Positions 8,656 through 18,300 of a stretch of 64,000 nt of DNA are shown here, piece after piece (position 1 is the stretch's first letter; every line of letters begins with the position of its first letter). The notes under the pieces are model-generated. The model was not told the origin of the DNA and ran no database searches. It saw only the letters and a program-made list of their open reading frames with translations. This stretch comes from JBPEWY01 sp965224095 (GTDB taxonomy: Bacteria > Bacteroidota > Bacteroidia > Flavobacteriales > Flavobacteriaceae): contig OZ245039.1 in the NCBI GenBank assembly GCA_965224095.1, forward strand, positions 806,001 through 870,000, read 5' to 3'. A program made the translations under genes and the position numbers.

Positions 8656-10155
8656 TCAAAAAGAGATGATGTTTTGTTCCTGAAGAAAATCAATGCTTTT
8701 TTCAATATCATCATGCAGTATTCTGTCCTGATCTACAAAAGGAACAGCAGCCCGGTATTTTTCCAGCACTCCTTCTAAAAACGGTGAAGTTTTAAGGGGG
8801 CGTCTAAACGAAATACCCTGAGATGCCGTAAGGAGTTCTATGGCCAGGATGCGTTCTACGTTTTCCAGGATTTTCAAACATTTGGTTGCAGCATTGGCTC
8901 CCATGCTCACATGATCTTCCTGTCCGTTTGACGACACTATACTGTCAATACTAGCAGGAGTAGCCAGTTGTTTGTTTTGACTAACAATACTGGCGGCGGT
9001 ATACTGCGGAATCATCAATCCGGAATTCAGCCCCGGGTCATGAACTAAAAAAGCCGGCAATCCTCTCAGGCCGGAAATAAGCTGATATGTACGTCGTTCT
9101 GAAATGTTACCCAGTTCTGCCATGGCTATGGAGAGATAGTCCAGGGCCAATGCCAAAGTCTGACCGTGAAAATTACCGCCCGAAATAATCCTGTCTTCTT
9201 CCACAAAAATATTTGGATTATCGGTTACCGAATTAATTTCTGTAATCAACGTTTGGGTTACAAAACTAATCGTGTCTTTCGTTGCTCCATGTACCTGAGG
9301 AATACAGCGAAACGAATACGGGTCCTGAACGTGCTTCTTTTCCTGTTGTATTAGTTCACTGTCTATTAAAAAACGGGAAATACGTTCTGCCGTGAGCAAT
9401 TGTCCCTTATGAGGTCTTATTTGGTGAATCAAACTCGAAAATGGCTCGATCCTCCCATCAAATGCTTCAAGCGATATAGCTCCGATCATATCGGCCAAAT
9501 AGGAAATCCTTCGGCATTGCAGAAGTGCATAAATTCCATGAGCACTCATAAACTGAGTTCCATTTAACAACGCCAAACCTTCTTTCGATTTTAGTATGAT
9601 GGGGCTCCATGAAAATTTCTTCAGAATCTCTTTGGAGGATATTATTTTCCCATTGTATATTACTTCTCCCTTACCCAGTAAAGGAAGAGACATATGAGCA
9701 AGAGGAGCCAAATCGCCGGAAGCTCCGAGAGATCCCTGTGTGTAAATAACAGGTAATATATCGTTATTATAAAAATCAATAAGCCGGTTTACCGTTTCCA
9801 GACATACACCGGAATGTCCGTATGCAAGCGATTGTATTTTTAATAACAGCATTAAACGAATCACGGGAGCAGAAATCGGTTCACCGGTACCACAGGCGTG
9901 AGACATCACCAAATTTTCCTGTAACCTGGACAGGTGCTCCTGGGATATCTTTACATTATACAAAGACCCAAATCCTGTATTGATACCATAAATAGGCGTA
10001 TTTTCCTTCTCCATCCTCTGATCCAGATAGGTTCTGCACTTTACAATACGAGCTCGTGCTTCTTCAGACAGACTTAATTTTAATCCCTGATCCAGAATTT
10101 GACGGATGCAATCCAGATCCAATGGTTTATCCGTGATTTTATGTGTGTCGCTCAT
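8656..10155 (-). CDS. hutH: Histidine ammonia-lyase
   Basis: Removes ammonia from L-histidine to give urocanate, the first step of histidine degradation. The 499 residues contain the Ala-Ser-Gly triad (145-147, in GSLGASGDLAPLAHM) that cyclises into the MIO prosthetic group, and the lid motif YGINTGFG (56-63). No other hut gene is next to it. Aromatic amino-acid ammonia-lyases share the MIO fold, so tyrosine as substrate cannot be excluded from sequence alone, but the histidine assignment fits best. It is divergent from the TlpA-like gene. Confidence 0.92.
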   Translation of the reverse strand: MSDTHKITDKPLDLDCIRQILDQGLKLSLSEEARARIVKCRTYLDQRMEKENTPIYGINTGFGSLYNVKISQEHLSRLQENLVMSHACGTGEPISAPVIRLMLLLKIQSLAYGHSGVCLETVNRLIDFYNNDILPVIYTQGSLGASGDLAPLAHMSLPLLGKGEVIYNGKIISSKEILKKFSWSPIILKSKEGLALLNGTQFMSAHGIYALLQCRRISYLADMIGAISLEAFDGRIEPFSSLIHQIRPHKGQLLTAERISRFLIDSELIQQEKKHVQDPYSFRCIPQVHGATKDTISFVTQTLITEINSVTDNPNIFVEEDRIISGGNFHGQTLALALDYLSIAMAELGNISERRTYQLISGLRGLPAFLVHDPGLNSGLMIPQYTAASIVSQNKQLATPASIDSIVSSNGQEDHVSMGANAATKCLKILENVERILAIELLTASQGISFRRPLKTSPFLEGVLEKYRAAVPFVDQDRILHDDIEKSIDFLQEQNIISF

Positions 10156-10278
10156 AGACTTTTTTCATGTGGTTCAAAATTCCGTATTCCCTTGAAATTA
10201 TACAAAACAATAACATTTTATTTTAATATAGGAATAGGAATAATCATTACATTTATCAACTAAATCAAAATCATTAAA

Positions 10279-11640
10279 ATGAAAAAATTAATAGTCGCTG
10301 TATTTTCGTTCGCACTTTTTTTTAGTTGTAAGCAGGAAACCCCGGTAGATTATGTACTTCTAACAGGCAATATTAAGAACTCGGATGCCGAGGTAGTAAA
10401 AATCTCCGGAAACGGATTTTCTCAGGAAGTTACAATTAAAGATGGAATTGTATCGGATACTTTACGTATTGCAGATAACGGATTTTACAATCTGAGAGTT
10501 GGCAGGGAAAGTACTCCTATGTATCTGAACAAAGGAGATCAGATTAACTTTTCTATCGATGCCGCTCAATTTGATGAAACAATTTCCTATGAAGGCGTCG
10601 GAGCCGATGTAAATAATTACCTGGCCAAAAAATTTCTGCTTAAAGAAACTACTTTAGGGCAAAATCCGGAGTTCTATAGTCTGGAAGAACATGACTTTAT
10701 TGCTAGAAGCCAGGAATACCTGAGCAAAGTTAAAGATTCATGGAAAAACGTGGCACTTACTGATGAGTTTAAGCGTATCGAGGAAAAGAATCTGGAATAC
10801 GATCACGCATTGCACATAAGTAACTATGAAACCTATCACCGGCATTATGCAAAAAAAGATACGTCTTTTCACGTTTCAGATACCTTCCTGGACAAGATTA
10901 AGGATCTGGATCTTTCAAACGAAACCGATTATAAAAATTCGTCGAGCTATCAAAGACTGGTCAGCAGTTCGTTCTTTAAAACCCTATCTGATAAGTATGA
11001 GTCGACCAACGATTACAGCCTGGCTTTTATGGAAGCGGCAAAAGAGCTTCCCAATCAATATATAAAAAACGATATATTAAGGGAAAATGCGAGCTTCGCT
11101 ATTTCACCTAATGAGCATTTGAAAAAATCGTATGACTTTTTTATGGCCAACTCTACCAATGAAGATGACAAAGCTTCTTTTACAGAGTTGTACGAAGGTT
11201 TAAAAGTACTGGCACAGGGAAATCCGTCTCCTGCATTTAATTATGAAAACCATAAAGGTGGTACTACTTCTTTAGCCGATCTGAAAGGAAAATATGTTTA
11301 TGTAGATGTGTGGGCCACCTGGTGCGGACCCTGTAAAGCCGAAATTCCGTATTTAAAGCAGGTGGAAAAAGAATACCACGATAAAAATGTTGAATTTGTT
11401 AGTATTTCTATCGATGTTAAAAAGGATTATGAAAAATGGAAAGCCATGGTTTCGGAAAAAGAACTTGGTGGAATTCAACTATTTGCCGATAACGATTGGA
11501 AATCCGATTTTGTAACTGCCTATAAAATTAATGGTATCCCCAGGTTTATTTTAATTGACCCGGATGGAAATATTGTTTCGGCCGATGCTCCAAGGCCCTC
11601 CAATCCGATCCTGAAAGAAAAACTAAATACGCTCTTATAA
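10279..11640 (+). CDS. TlpA-family thioredoxin-like lipoprotein
   Basis: A 453-residue lipoprotein: MKKLIVAVFSFALFFSCK is a lipoprotein signal with the lipidated Cys in FFSC. An N-terminal beta-rich domain (about 20-120, similar in style to DUF4369) is followed by a helical middle and a C-terminal thioredoxin fold (about 310-453) with WCGPC, catalytic Cys349 and Cys352, and a cis-Pro loop GIPRF. It probably acts as a periplasmic thiol-disulfide oxidoreductase, reducing disulfides for cytochrome maturation or other substrates. This architecture is common in Bacteroidota and the specific partner is unknown. It converges on nnr across a shared terminator. Confidence 0.9.
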   Translation: MKKLIVAVFSFALFFSCKQETPVDYVLLTGNIKNSDAEVVKISGNGFSQEVTIKDGIVSDTLRIADNGFYNLRVGRESTPMYLNKGDQINFSIDAAQFDETISYEGVGADVNNYLAKKFLLKETTLGQNPEFYSLEEHDFIARSQEYLSKVKDSWKNVALTDEFKRIEEKNLEYDHALHISNYETYHRHYAKKDTSFHVSDTFLDKIKDLDLSNETDYKNSSSYQRLVSSSFFKTLSDKYESTNDYSLAFMEAAKELPNQYIKNDILRENASFAISPNEHLKKSYDFFMANSTNEDDKASFTELYEGLKVLAQGNPSPAFNYENHKGGTTSLADLKGKYVYVDVWATWCGPCKAEIPYLKQVEKEYHDKNVEFVSISIDVKKDYEKWKAMVSEKELGGIQLFADNDWKSDFVTAYKINGIPRFILIDPDGNIVSADAPRPSNPILKEKLNTLL

Positions 11641-11641
11641 G

Positions 11642-11671
11642 AAAAAAGCCCTGAAATTCAGGGCTTTTTTT
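11642..11671. terminator. Bidirectional intrinsic terminator
   Basis: GCCCTGA (11648-11654), loop AAT, TCAGGGC (11658-11664), with an A-run before it and a T-run after it. It separates the convergent TlpA-like gene and nnr. Confidence 0.9.
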
Positions 11672-11676
11672 ATAAC

Positions 11677-13239
11677 TCATTCGGGCTTGTTGTCACTTGC
11701 GGTTTCCTCTCCCTCCGCTTGAGGAACTTCTTCACGTTTAAAAAGATCCATGTAAGCGGCCCCTATATGATCAATAAGTATTCCGGCGGTGAGCGACTGA
11801 TAGCCTGTTTTTTCAATGGCCAGATCGCCCGCTTTCCCATGCAGGTAATTTCCAAAAATAACAGCCTTAAGGGGTTCGTAACCCTGGGCGAGTAATCCCG
11901 TTATAATTCCCGTAAGTGCATCTCCGCTGCCTGCGGTAGCCATTCCGGGATTTCCCGTTCCATTAATATATAGTTGGTCTCCCTGAACCACTATACTATA
12001 GGAATCCTTTAAATTAATAATGCATTTGTGTCTTTTAGACAACGCCTTCGCCTTTTTTAGCTTGTCAAAATCATTTTTCCAGCCTCCTGTGAGCCGCTCT
12101 AATTCTCCGGGATGTGGCGTTAAAACAGAGTTCTCCGGAAGGAGTTTTAACAGCTCTTTTTTGGTTGAAAGTATATTAAGCGCATCGGCATCAACCACCA
12201 GTGGTAATTTAACTTCTTTTAAAAAGTTTTCCAATGCCTCAACCGTGGATTCCAGGGTTCCCATTCCGGGCCCGATACCTATGGCATTAGGCGAAATATC
12301 TAAATTAATCGTTTTTATATAATCGTCTTCCGTATCGGTTGCCACCATAACTTCCGGGACTGCAGTTTGCAGTGCCACCTCCCCCCTTTCCGGGATATAA
12401 GCCGTAACCAGTCCGGAACCACTTAACAAGCAAGCTCTGGAAGCGAGGATCACCGCTCCCATTTTCCCTTTACTTCCTCCTATTATCAGGCTGTGACCAT
12501 AGGTTCCCTTATGAGAAAATCGTTCTCTGGGAATATACATGGAAAGCGCTTCCGGTTTTCCTATAAGTTCCATTCCGGAATTGGAAACAGTTAAAAGTTC
12601 CGGATCCCAGCCAATGGGTATTACCTCCCATCCCTGAACATAAGGCCCGGTACGGGGAAGAAAAAAAGGAAGCTTGGGCGACTCGAACGTCAGTGTAATA
12701 TTTGAACGAATAATCGATTCTTCGTCGGAAATACTTCTGTCCATATACATTCCCGAAGGAATATCAACCGATAATATAAAAGCCTGGGAAGCATTTATAA
12801 CATCGATAAGTTTTCCCACCCAACTTACAGGAGGGCGGTTTAAGCCGATGCCAAAAATGGCATCTACCACAATATCCTGACTTCCAATCTGAGGAAAATC
12901 ATCTTCGCTATTTATAAGTTCCGGCCAGTATTTCCTGCTCTTAACCCGATCAAAATTAGTCAGAAAATCTTCCGAGCGTTTTTCACTGTAGTTCACTACA
13001 TATATTGCTACCTGATATCCGTGATCCATCAAATGTCTTCCAACCACCAGGCCGTCCCCGCCATTATTTCCAATACCGCAAAATACATGAAGCTTTACAT
13101 TGGCACCCTGCAAACGCAAATGCATCCAGTTAAATATCTGAGTTCCCGCACGCTCCATCAATTCGTCACTGGTAATTTGCTGCTTATCAATTGTCAATTT
13201 ATCAATATCCCGTATGGTTTTTGCATCAAAAATTCTCAT
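11677..13239 (-). CDS. nnr: Bifunctional NAD(P)H-hydrate epimerase / ADP-dependent dehydratase
   Basis: Repairs damaged NADHX and NADPHX. The N-terminal half (about 1-220, YjeF_N) begins MRIFDAKTIRDIDKLTI and has the GIGNNGGDGLVVGRHL nucleotide-binding loop; it epimerises R to S hydrates. The C-terminal half (about 225-500, ribokinase-like dehydratase) has GGSKGKMGA and the signature NPGMATAGSGDALTG, with the catalytic Asp; it dehydrates S-NAD(P)HX at the cost of ADP. The final 20 or so residues are acidic and probably disordered. At 520 residues, length and order are typical for the fused bacterial enzyme. Confidence 0.95.
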   Translation of the reverse strand: MRIFDAKTIRDIDKLTIDKQQITSDELMERAGTQIFNWMHLRLQGANVKLHVFCGIGNNGGDGLVVGRHLMDHGYQVAIYVVNYSEKRSEDFLTNFDRVKSRKYWPELINSEDDFPQIGSQDIVVDAIFGIGLNRPPVSWVGKLIDVINASQAFILSVDIPSGMYMDRSISDEESIIRSNITLTFESPKLPFFLPRTGPYVQGWEVIPIGWDPELLTVSNSGMELIGKPEALSMYIPRERFSHKGTYGHSLIIGGSKGKMGAVILASRACLLSGSGLVTAYIPERGEVALQTAVPEVMVATDTEDDYIKTINLDISPNAIGIGPGMGTLESTVEALENFLKEVKLPLVVDADALNILSTKKELLKLLPENSVLTPHPGELERLTGGWKNDFDKLKKAKALSKRHKCIINLKDSYSIVVQGDQLYINGTGNPGMATAGSGDALTGIITGLLAQGYEPLKAVIFGNYLHGKAGDLAIEKTGYQSLTAGILIDHIGAAYMDLFKREEVPQAEGEETASDNKPE

Positions 13240-13294
13240 ATATGCTAAAAATTCAAGTACTTATTGCGATTTTAAAAAAAATAACACCACCCCC

Positions 13295-13324
13295 TTGGAT
13301 GATCGGATAAAAGTAATACATTTG
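13295..13324 (+). promoter_or_regulatory. Predicted promoter of the thr operon
   Basis: TTG at 13295-13297 and TACATTTG at 13317-13324, separated by 19 nt, match the Bacteroidota -33/-7 consensus (TTG, TAnnTTTG). Transcription would start near 13331, about 15 nt before the leader-peptide ATG and about 200 nt before thrA. Confidence 0.65.
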
Positions 13325-13345
13325 ATCATTCTATAGTGAAAACAT

Positions 13346-13456
13346 ATGAAAAACATTAGCAACATTAAAAAAGCCCTGAGATCCGTTTTCGGAGGAGATG
13401 TTGCCACCCGTATTTTTACTATTTCTACTATCACCCCCTTGGGGGTATCATTTTAA
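13346..13456 (+). CDS. Putative thr operon leader peptide (36 residues)
   Basis: An open frame of 36 codons lies between the predicted promoter and thrA. It starts MKNISNIKKALRSVFGGD and its C-terminal half, ATRIFTISTITPLGVSF, has four Thr and three Ile codons within ten codons. Thr and Ile are the classic sensed amino acids for a thr operon, because Ile is made from Thr. A GC-rich hairpin lies within the last codons. By analogy with thrL of enterobacteria, ribosome stalling here would control read-through into thrABC. The peptide is not similar in sequence to thrL, and the mechanism is inferred. Confidence 0.6.
   Translation: MKNISNIKKALRSVFGGDVATRIFTISTITPLGVSF
13433..13446 (+). promoter_or_regulatory. 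Candidate attenuator hairpin within the leader ORF
   Basis: ACCCC, loop CTTG, GGGGT (13433-13446) is followed by ATCATTTTAA. It can act as a weak intrinsic terminator and overlaps leader codons 30-34, directly after the Thr/Ile run. A second hairpin, AGGTTT/AAACCT, lies at 13476-13491, between it and thrA. The T-run is short, so termination efficiency is uncertain. Confidence 0.45.
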
Positions 13457-13527
13457 TCATATCATCCAACCCGATAGGTTTATTTAAACCTCAGTTAATC
13501 TTTATCAATTAATTAATCGAGAAAAAC

Positions 13528-15969
13528 ATGGAAGTTTTAAAGTTCGGAGGAACGTCGGTAGCTACTCCGGAAAATATAAAGCGTGTCCTTCAAATTATAA
13601 AACAAAAAAAAGGGAAAACGGTTGTTGTGGTCTCAGCCTTTGGCGGAGTTACGGATCAGTTACTACAAGCTGCTGTACTGGCTGCCCGGAAAAAACAGGT
13701 TTATAAAGAGGTATTTGAAACCGTAGAGTCGCGTCATTTGGAAACCATCAAGGAACTGCTTCCTGTTGGTGACCAAAGTAGTTTGCTGGCCTACGTAAAA
13801 AATGAATTAAACAAACTGGAGGCTCTGCTCGAAAGTGTTTTTACCCTGGGCGAGTTATCACCGAGAACAACCGATTTAATTTCAGGATACGGCGAGCTGT
13901 TATCAGCATACTGTATTGCTCAAGTGGCAAATCGTTCGGGAATGAAAGCTGTTTATAAAGATGCCCGGGAGCTCATTATTACCGATGAGCAATTTGGAAA
14001 TGCCGAGGTAGATTTTAGCACCACAATATCTCATTGCAAAACCTACTTTGCCAATACGCCGGGCAGGGTGATTATTATTCCCGGTTTTGTCGCGGCTTCC
14101 ATTAACAATGAAACCACAACCCTGGGGCGGGGCGGATCGGATTATACCGCGGCCATCCTGGCTCGGGCTTTACAGGCGAAGAAACTCGAAATATGGACCG
14201 ATGTTAGCGGTATTTACACCGCAAATCCGAAACTGGTTAAACAGGCAAACCCCATAGAGGAAATTTCTTATGAAGAAGCTATGGAATTATCTCATTTCGG
14301 GGCGAAGGTTATCTATCCTCCCACTATTCACCCTGTGATGAACCTCGGAATTCCGGTTTTTATAAAAAACACTTTTGACCCGGAAAGCCCCGGTACCAAA
14401 ATTTCTCAAGATGCCAATGGGAATAAAAAACCCGTTCGGGGAATCTCACATATAGGTGGTATTGCCCTACTCACCCTGGAAGGTACGGGAATGGTGGGCA
14501 TCCCGGGCTTTTCCAAACGCTTTTTTGATGTGCTGTATCAGGAGCGAATTAATATCGTTTTAATTACGCAGGCATCCTCGGAACATTCCATATGCATAGC
14601 AATTCATGAAAAGGATGCCCAGCGTGCTAAACTTTCTGTTGATACTTCTTTCGCCTTTGAAATAGAGCGCGGAAAATTACAGCCGGTTATTCTGGAAAAC
14701 GGACATGCTATTATTGCATTAGTGGGCGACAGGATGAAAAGCCATCAGGGACTTAGCGGGAAAATGTTTAGCGCCCTCGGGAAGAACAATGTAAATATCA
14801 GGGCTATTGCTCAAGGTGCGTCGGAGAGAAATATTTCGGCCGTTATTGCAAAATCCGATGTAAAAAAAGCACTTAACACCCTTCACGAGCGTTTCTTTGA
14901 AAACAGATTAAAACAAATAAATTTATTTGTTATAGGGGTTGGGAATGTAGGAAGTAAATTGCTGGAACAACTCTACGAGCAAAAGAACTATCTGAAAAAC
15001 AATCTGAAATTAAATGTGCGGGTTATTGCCCTGTCGAATTCCAGGCGTATGTGCTTCGATGAAAACGGAATCGATTTAGCGCACTGGGAGCATACATTAG
15101 AACAGGGAAAAACCGCTAATGTAAATGATTTTATTAAAAAAATATCACACCTGAACATGCGTAACAGTGTGTTTGTTGATAATACGGCTCACGAATCTAT
15201 TGCAAACCTGTATGCTGAGTTTCTCAAGAGAAATATCGCGGTAGTAACGTGTAACAAAATTGCTAGCTCCTCCGGTTTTGAGCACTATGCTTCACTCAAG
15301 GCCCTCTCTAAAAAATACAACGCTCCATTTTTGTTTGAAACCAATGTAGGTGCCGGTCTTCCTATTATTGATACGCTGAAAAACCTGATAGCATCCGGTG
15401 ATAAAATTCTGGAAATACAAGCGGTGCTTTCGGGAAGTCTCAATTTTATTTTCAATAATTTCAACGATCAGCATGAGTTCTCTGATATTGTAAAGCAAGC
15501 TCAGGATGAGGGTTATACAGAACCGGATCCACGTATCGATTTAAGCGGTGTGGATGTTATGCGTAAAATTCTTATCCTGGCTCGTGAAAGCGGATTCAGA
15601 TTGGAAATGAGCGATATAGAAAATAAATCATTTTTGCCGGAAGCCTGTATGAAAACAAAATCGGTTTCGGATTTTTATGACTCACTGGTGGAGAATAAAG
15701 ATCATTTTAATTCGCTTTATCAAGATGCCAACAACAATGAAAACCGACTAAAATATGTTGCACAATTCGGCGATGGAAAAGCTGCTGTTGGATTACAGCA
15801 CGTTGCTAAATCGCATCCTTTTTACAATTTGGAAGGAAAAGATAATATTGTTCTTTTCTATACAAGCAGATATAAGGAACAGCCCTTACTAATAAAAGGA
15901 GCCGGTGCCGGTGCCGATGTAACGGCTTCCGGGATTTTTGCCGATATTATACGCATAGGTAATTTTTGA
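13528..15969 (+). CDS. thrA: Bifunctional aspartokinase / homoserine dehydrogenase
   Basis: Catalyses the first and third steps from aspartate to threonine. The aspartokinase part (about 1-290) starts MEVLKFGGTSVATPENI and has the GRGGSDYTAAILARAL motif. Two ACT-type regulatory segments follow (about 310-460; e.g. VGDRMKSHQGLSGKMF). The homoserine dehydrogenase part starts near residue 468 with the Rossmann motif VIGVGNVGSKLLEQL and has TNVGAGLPIIDTLKNL for substrate binding. The 813-residue length is standard for ThrA. First structural gene of a tight operon (3 nt to thrB), downstream of the leader peptide. Feedback control by threonine is expected from the ACT region. Confidence 0.96.
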   Translation: MEVLKFGGTSVATPENIKRVLQIIKQKKGKTVVVVSAFGGVTDQLLQAAVLAARKKQVYKEVFETVESRHLETIKELLPVGDQSSLLAYVKNELNKLEALLESVFTLGELSPRTTDLISGYGELLSAYCIAQVANRSGMKAVYKDARELIITDEQFGNAEVDFSTTISHCKTYFANTPGRVIIIPGFVAASINNETTTLGRGGSDYTAAILARALQAKKLEIWTDVSGIYTANPKLVKQANPIEEISYEEAMELSHFGAKVIYPPTIHPVMNLGIPVFIKNTFDPESPGTKISQDANGNKKPVRGISHIGGIALLTLEGTGMVGIPGFSKRFFDVLYQERINIVLITQASSEHSICIAIHEKDAQRAKLSVDTSFAFEIERGKLQPVILENGHAIIALVGDRMKSHQGLSGKMFSALGKNNVNIRAIAQGASERNISAVIAKSDVKKALNTLHERFFENRLKQINLFVIGVGNVGSKLLEQLYEQKNYLKNNLKLNVRVIALSNSRRMCFDENGIDLAHWEHTLEQGKTANVNDFIKKISHLNMRNSVFVDNTAHESIANLYAEFLKRNIAVVTCNKIASSSGFEHYASLKALSKKYNAPFLFETNVGAGLPIIDTLKNLIASGDKILEIQAVLSGSLNFIFNNFNDQHEFSDIVKQAQDEGYTEPDPRIDLSGVDVMRKILILARESGFRLEMSDIENKSFLPEACMKTKSVSDFYDSLVENKDHFNSLYQDANNNENRLKYVAQFGDGKAAVGLQHVAKSHPFYNLEGKDNIVLFYTSRYKEQPLLIKGAGAGADVTASGIFADIIRIGNF

Positions 15970-15972
15970 TTT

Positions 15973-16902
15973 ATGGATTCAATTAAACTTTTTTGTCCGG
16001 CAACTATTGCAAATCTTTCTTGTGGATTTGATGTACTTGGCCTATGCCTTGAATCGGTAGGTGATGAAATGCTGATTACCAAAACCAGTGAAAAGGGATT
16101 AAAGATTTCCAGGGTTACGGGTCAGGAGTTACCCCTTAGCGTTGAAAAAAATGTAGCGGGTGTGGCGGCGACTGCTTTGTTAGAAAGCCTGGACTATGAG
16201 CCGGATTTTGGTTTTGATATTTGTATTCACAAACACATTAAACCGGGAAGCGGAATAGGAAGTAGTGCAGCAAGCGCTGCCGGAGCAGTATATGGTATAA
16301 ATAAACTTCTGGGAATGCCCTATACCCTCTCACAGTTAATTCCTTTTGCCATGGAGGGAGAACAGCTGGCCAGCGGTTCTTTACATGCGGATAATGTGGC
16401 TCCTGCCATCCTTGGTGGTATAACACTGGTTCGTAGTTACGACCCTCTGGATATTATTAATTTGAATACCCCAAAAGCATTGTTTGTTTCGGTGGTTCAT
16501 CCGCAGATTGAAATAAAAACTGCTGATGCCAGAGTTGTTCTCAAAAAAAACATCCCACTAAACAAGGCAATACGTCAGTGGGGAAATGTAGGAGCATTTG
16601 TAAGCGGATTATATACAGAAGATTATCCACTTATTTCACGGGCTCTCGAAGATGTTATTATCGAACCGGTACGCGGTATGCTAATTCCGAAATTCAATCA
16701 AGTTAAAGAAGCAGCTGTAAAGGCAGGAGCTTTAGGCAGTGGTATATCAGGTTCAGGGCCTTCTATTTTTGCTTTATCAAAAGGAAAACAAACAGCCGTA
16801 GAGGTCGGTCATGTCATGAAAAATGTTTACCAGCAAATTCAGCTGGATGTAGATGTCCATGTTTCACCTATAAATAACAAAGGCTTAAAAGTTATATCAT
16901 AA
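15973..16902 (+). CDS. thrB: Homoserine kinase
   Basis: Phosphorylates L-homoserine to O-phosphohomoserine. A GHMP-family kinase of 309 residues: an N-terminal CPATIANLSCGFD motif, the ATP-binding loop PGSGIGSSAASAAGAVYGI, and a C-terminal GSGISGSGPSIFAL motif. It starts 3 nt after thrA, and its TAA stop shares the A with the thrC ATG, so translation is probably coupled. Confidence 0.96.
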   Translation: MDSIKLFCPATIANLSCGFDVLGLCLESVGDEMLITKTSEKGLKISRVTGQELPLSVEKNVAGVAATALLESLDYEPDFGFDICIHKHIKPGSGIGSSAASAAGAVYGINKLLGMPYTLSQLIPFAMEGEQLASGSLHADNVAPAILGGITLVRSYDPLDIINLNTPKALFVSVVHPQIEIKTADARVVLKKNIPLNKAIRQWGNVGAFVSGLYTEDYPLISRALEDVIIEPVRGMLIPKFNQVKEAAVKAGALGSGISGSGPSIFALSKGKQTAVEVGHVMKNVYQQIQLDVDVHVSPINNKGLKVIS

Positions 16903-18206
16903 TGCAGTATTACAGTTTACATTATAAAGCACCGCGAGTTTCTTTCAGGGAAGCAGTTGTTAAAGGAATTGCACCGGACAGAGGTTTATATTTTCCGGAA
17001 AAAATCACTCCTCTGGAGTCAGACTTCTTTAAAAACCTGGAAAAAATGTCTGATCGTCAGATTGCTTATCACAGCATTCGCCAGTTTATCGGAGGAGAGA
17101 TTCCGGACGCCGATCTACAGGGTATTATAGAAGATACACTGCAATTTCCCTTTCCTTTGGTAGCTATAAAACCCGATGTATATGCCCTGGAATTATTTCA
17201 CGGTCCTACCATGGCTTTTAAAGATGTAGGGGCTCGTTTTATGGCTCGTTGTCTGGGGTATTTTAATGCGCAGAACAAAACCGAGGAGGTAACCGTGCTG
17301 GTGGCTACTTCAGGAGATACTGGAGGTGCGGTGGCCAGTGGTTTTTTATATGTAAAGGGCGTTAATGTTGTTATTTTATATCCCAAGGGAAAAGTGAGTA
17401 ATGTTCAAAAAAAACAACTCACCACGTTAGGTGCTAATATTACCGCTTTGGAAGTTGACGGAACTTTCGACGATTGCCAGGAGATGGTAAAAAAAGCTTT
17501 TCTGGATGAAGATTTAAAAGTGATAAACTTTACTTCGGCTAACTCGATTAATGTAGCCCGATGGCTCCCGCAAATGTGGTACTATTTTTTTGCATACAAA
17601 CAACTCCGGCATACGTCCGGAAAAATTGTCTTTTCGGTACCCAGCGGGAATTTTGGAAATATTTGCGCCGGAATGATTGCCAGGAGCCTCGGACTTCCCG
17701 TACATCATTTTATTGCAGCTACCAATAGTAATGATACGGTACCCAGTTTTCTCAAAACCGGTATCTTCAATCCGCAACCATCGGTACCAACTATTTCCAA
17801 CGCGATGGATGTGGGAGATCCCAGCAACTTTATACGCATTCGGAAATTAACCAATAACGATCTGATAAAACTTAAAAAACAATTTTCCTCTTATAGTTTT
17901 ACGGATGCTCAAACCAAAAAGGCCATTAAATATTTGTATAAGAACTTCGATTATACAGCCGATCCTCATGGAGCCGTGGGATACCTCGGATTAGATACTT
18001 ATATGAACGGTGGTGAAAATGTATGCGGTGTATTTCTTGAAACAGCACACCCGGTTAAGTTTCCGGATGTGGTAGAACCGCTATTGAAAAAAACACTGGA
18101 AATACCCCCTCAGATAGAGCGTATTTTGAATAAGAAAGAAGTTTTTGAGCATATTAACAGGTATCAGGAACTCAAAAGTTTTCTTCTTGGAAATTTCACA
18201 CCCTGA
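16902..18206 (+). CDS. thrC: Threonine synthase
   Basis: PLP enzyme converting O-phosphohomoserine to threonine. 434 residues, in the range of the longer bacterial class. Visible motifs: the PLP lysine in HGPTMAFKDVGARFM, the phosphate-binding SGDTGGAVASGF, and the SVPSGNFGNICAG loop. It overlaps the stop of thrB by one base and ends the operon. A weak imperfect hairpin (CACCATGA...TCATGGGTG, about 18227-18248) follows the stop. Confidence 0.96.
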   Translation: MQYYSLHYKAPRVSFREAVVKGIAPDRGLYFPEKITPLESDFFKNLEKMSDRQIAYHSIRQFIGGEIPDADLQGIIEDTLQFPFPLVAIKPDVYALELFHGPTMAFKDVGARFMARCLGYFNAQNKTEEVTVLVATSGDTGGAVASGFLYVKGVNVVILYPKGKVSNVQKKQLTTLGANITALEVDGTFDDCQEMVKKAFLDEDLKVINFTSANSINVARWLPQMWYYFFAYKQLRHTSGKIVFSVPSGNFGNICAGMIARSLGLPVHHFIAATNSNDTVPSFLKTGIFNPQPSVPTISNAMDVGDPSNFIRIRKLTNNDLIKLKKQFSSYSFTDAQTKKAIKYLYKNFDYTADPHGAVGYLGLDTYMNGGENVCGVFLETAHPVKFPDVVEPLLKKTLEIPPQIERILNKKEVFEHINRYQELKSFLLGNFTP

Positions 18207-18268
18207 CCCGGAAATATTAAAAAAGTAAAAACACCATGATTCATGGGTGGCTTCTTCCTATTTTTCGA

Positions 18269-18276
18269 TAAATTTG
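18269..18276 (+). promoter_or_regulatory. Predicted -7 element for gcvT
   Basis: TAAATTTG matches the Bacteroidota -7 consensus and lies 25 nt before the gcvT start. I do not see a clear TTG about 19 nt upstream, so only the -7 half is supported. Confidence 0.45.
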
Positions 18277-18300
18277 CGCTGTTTTTAACCAGCAATTTAT

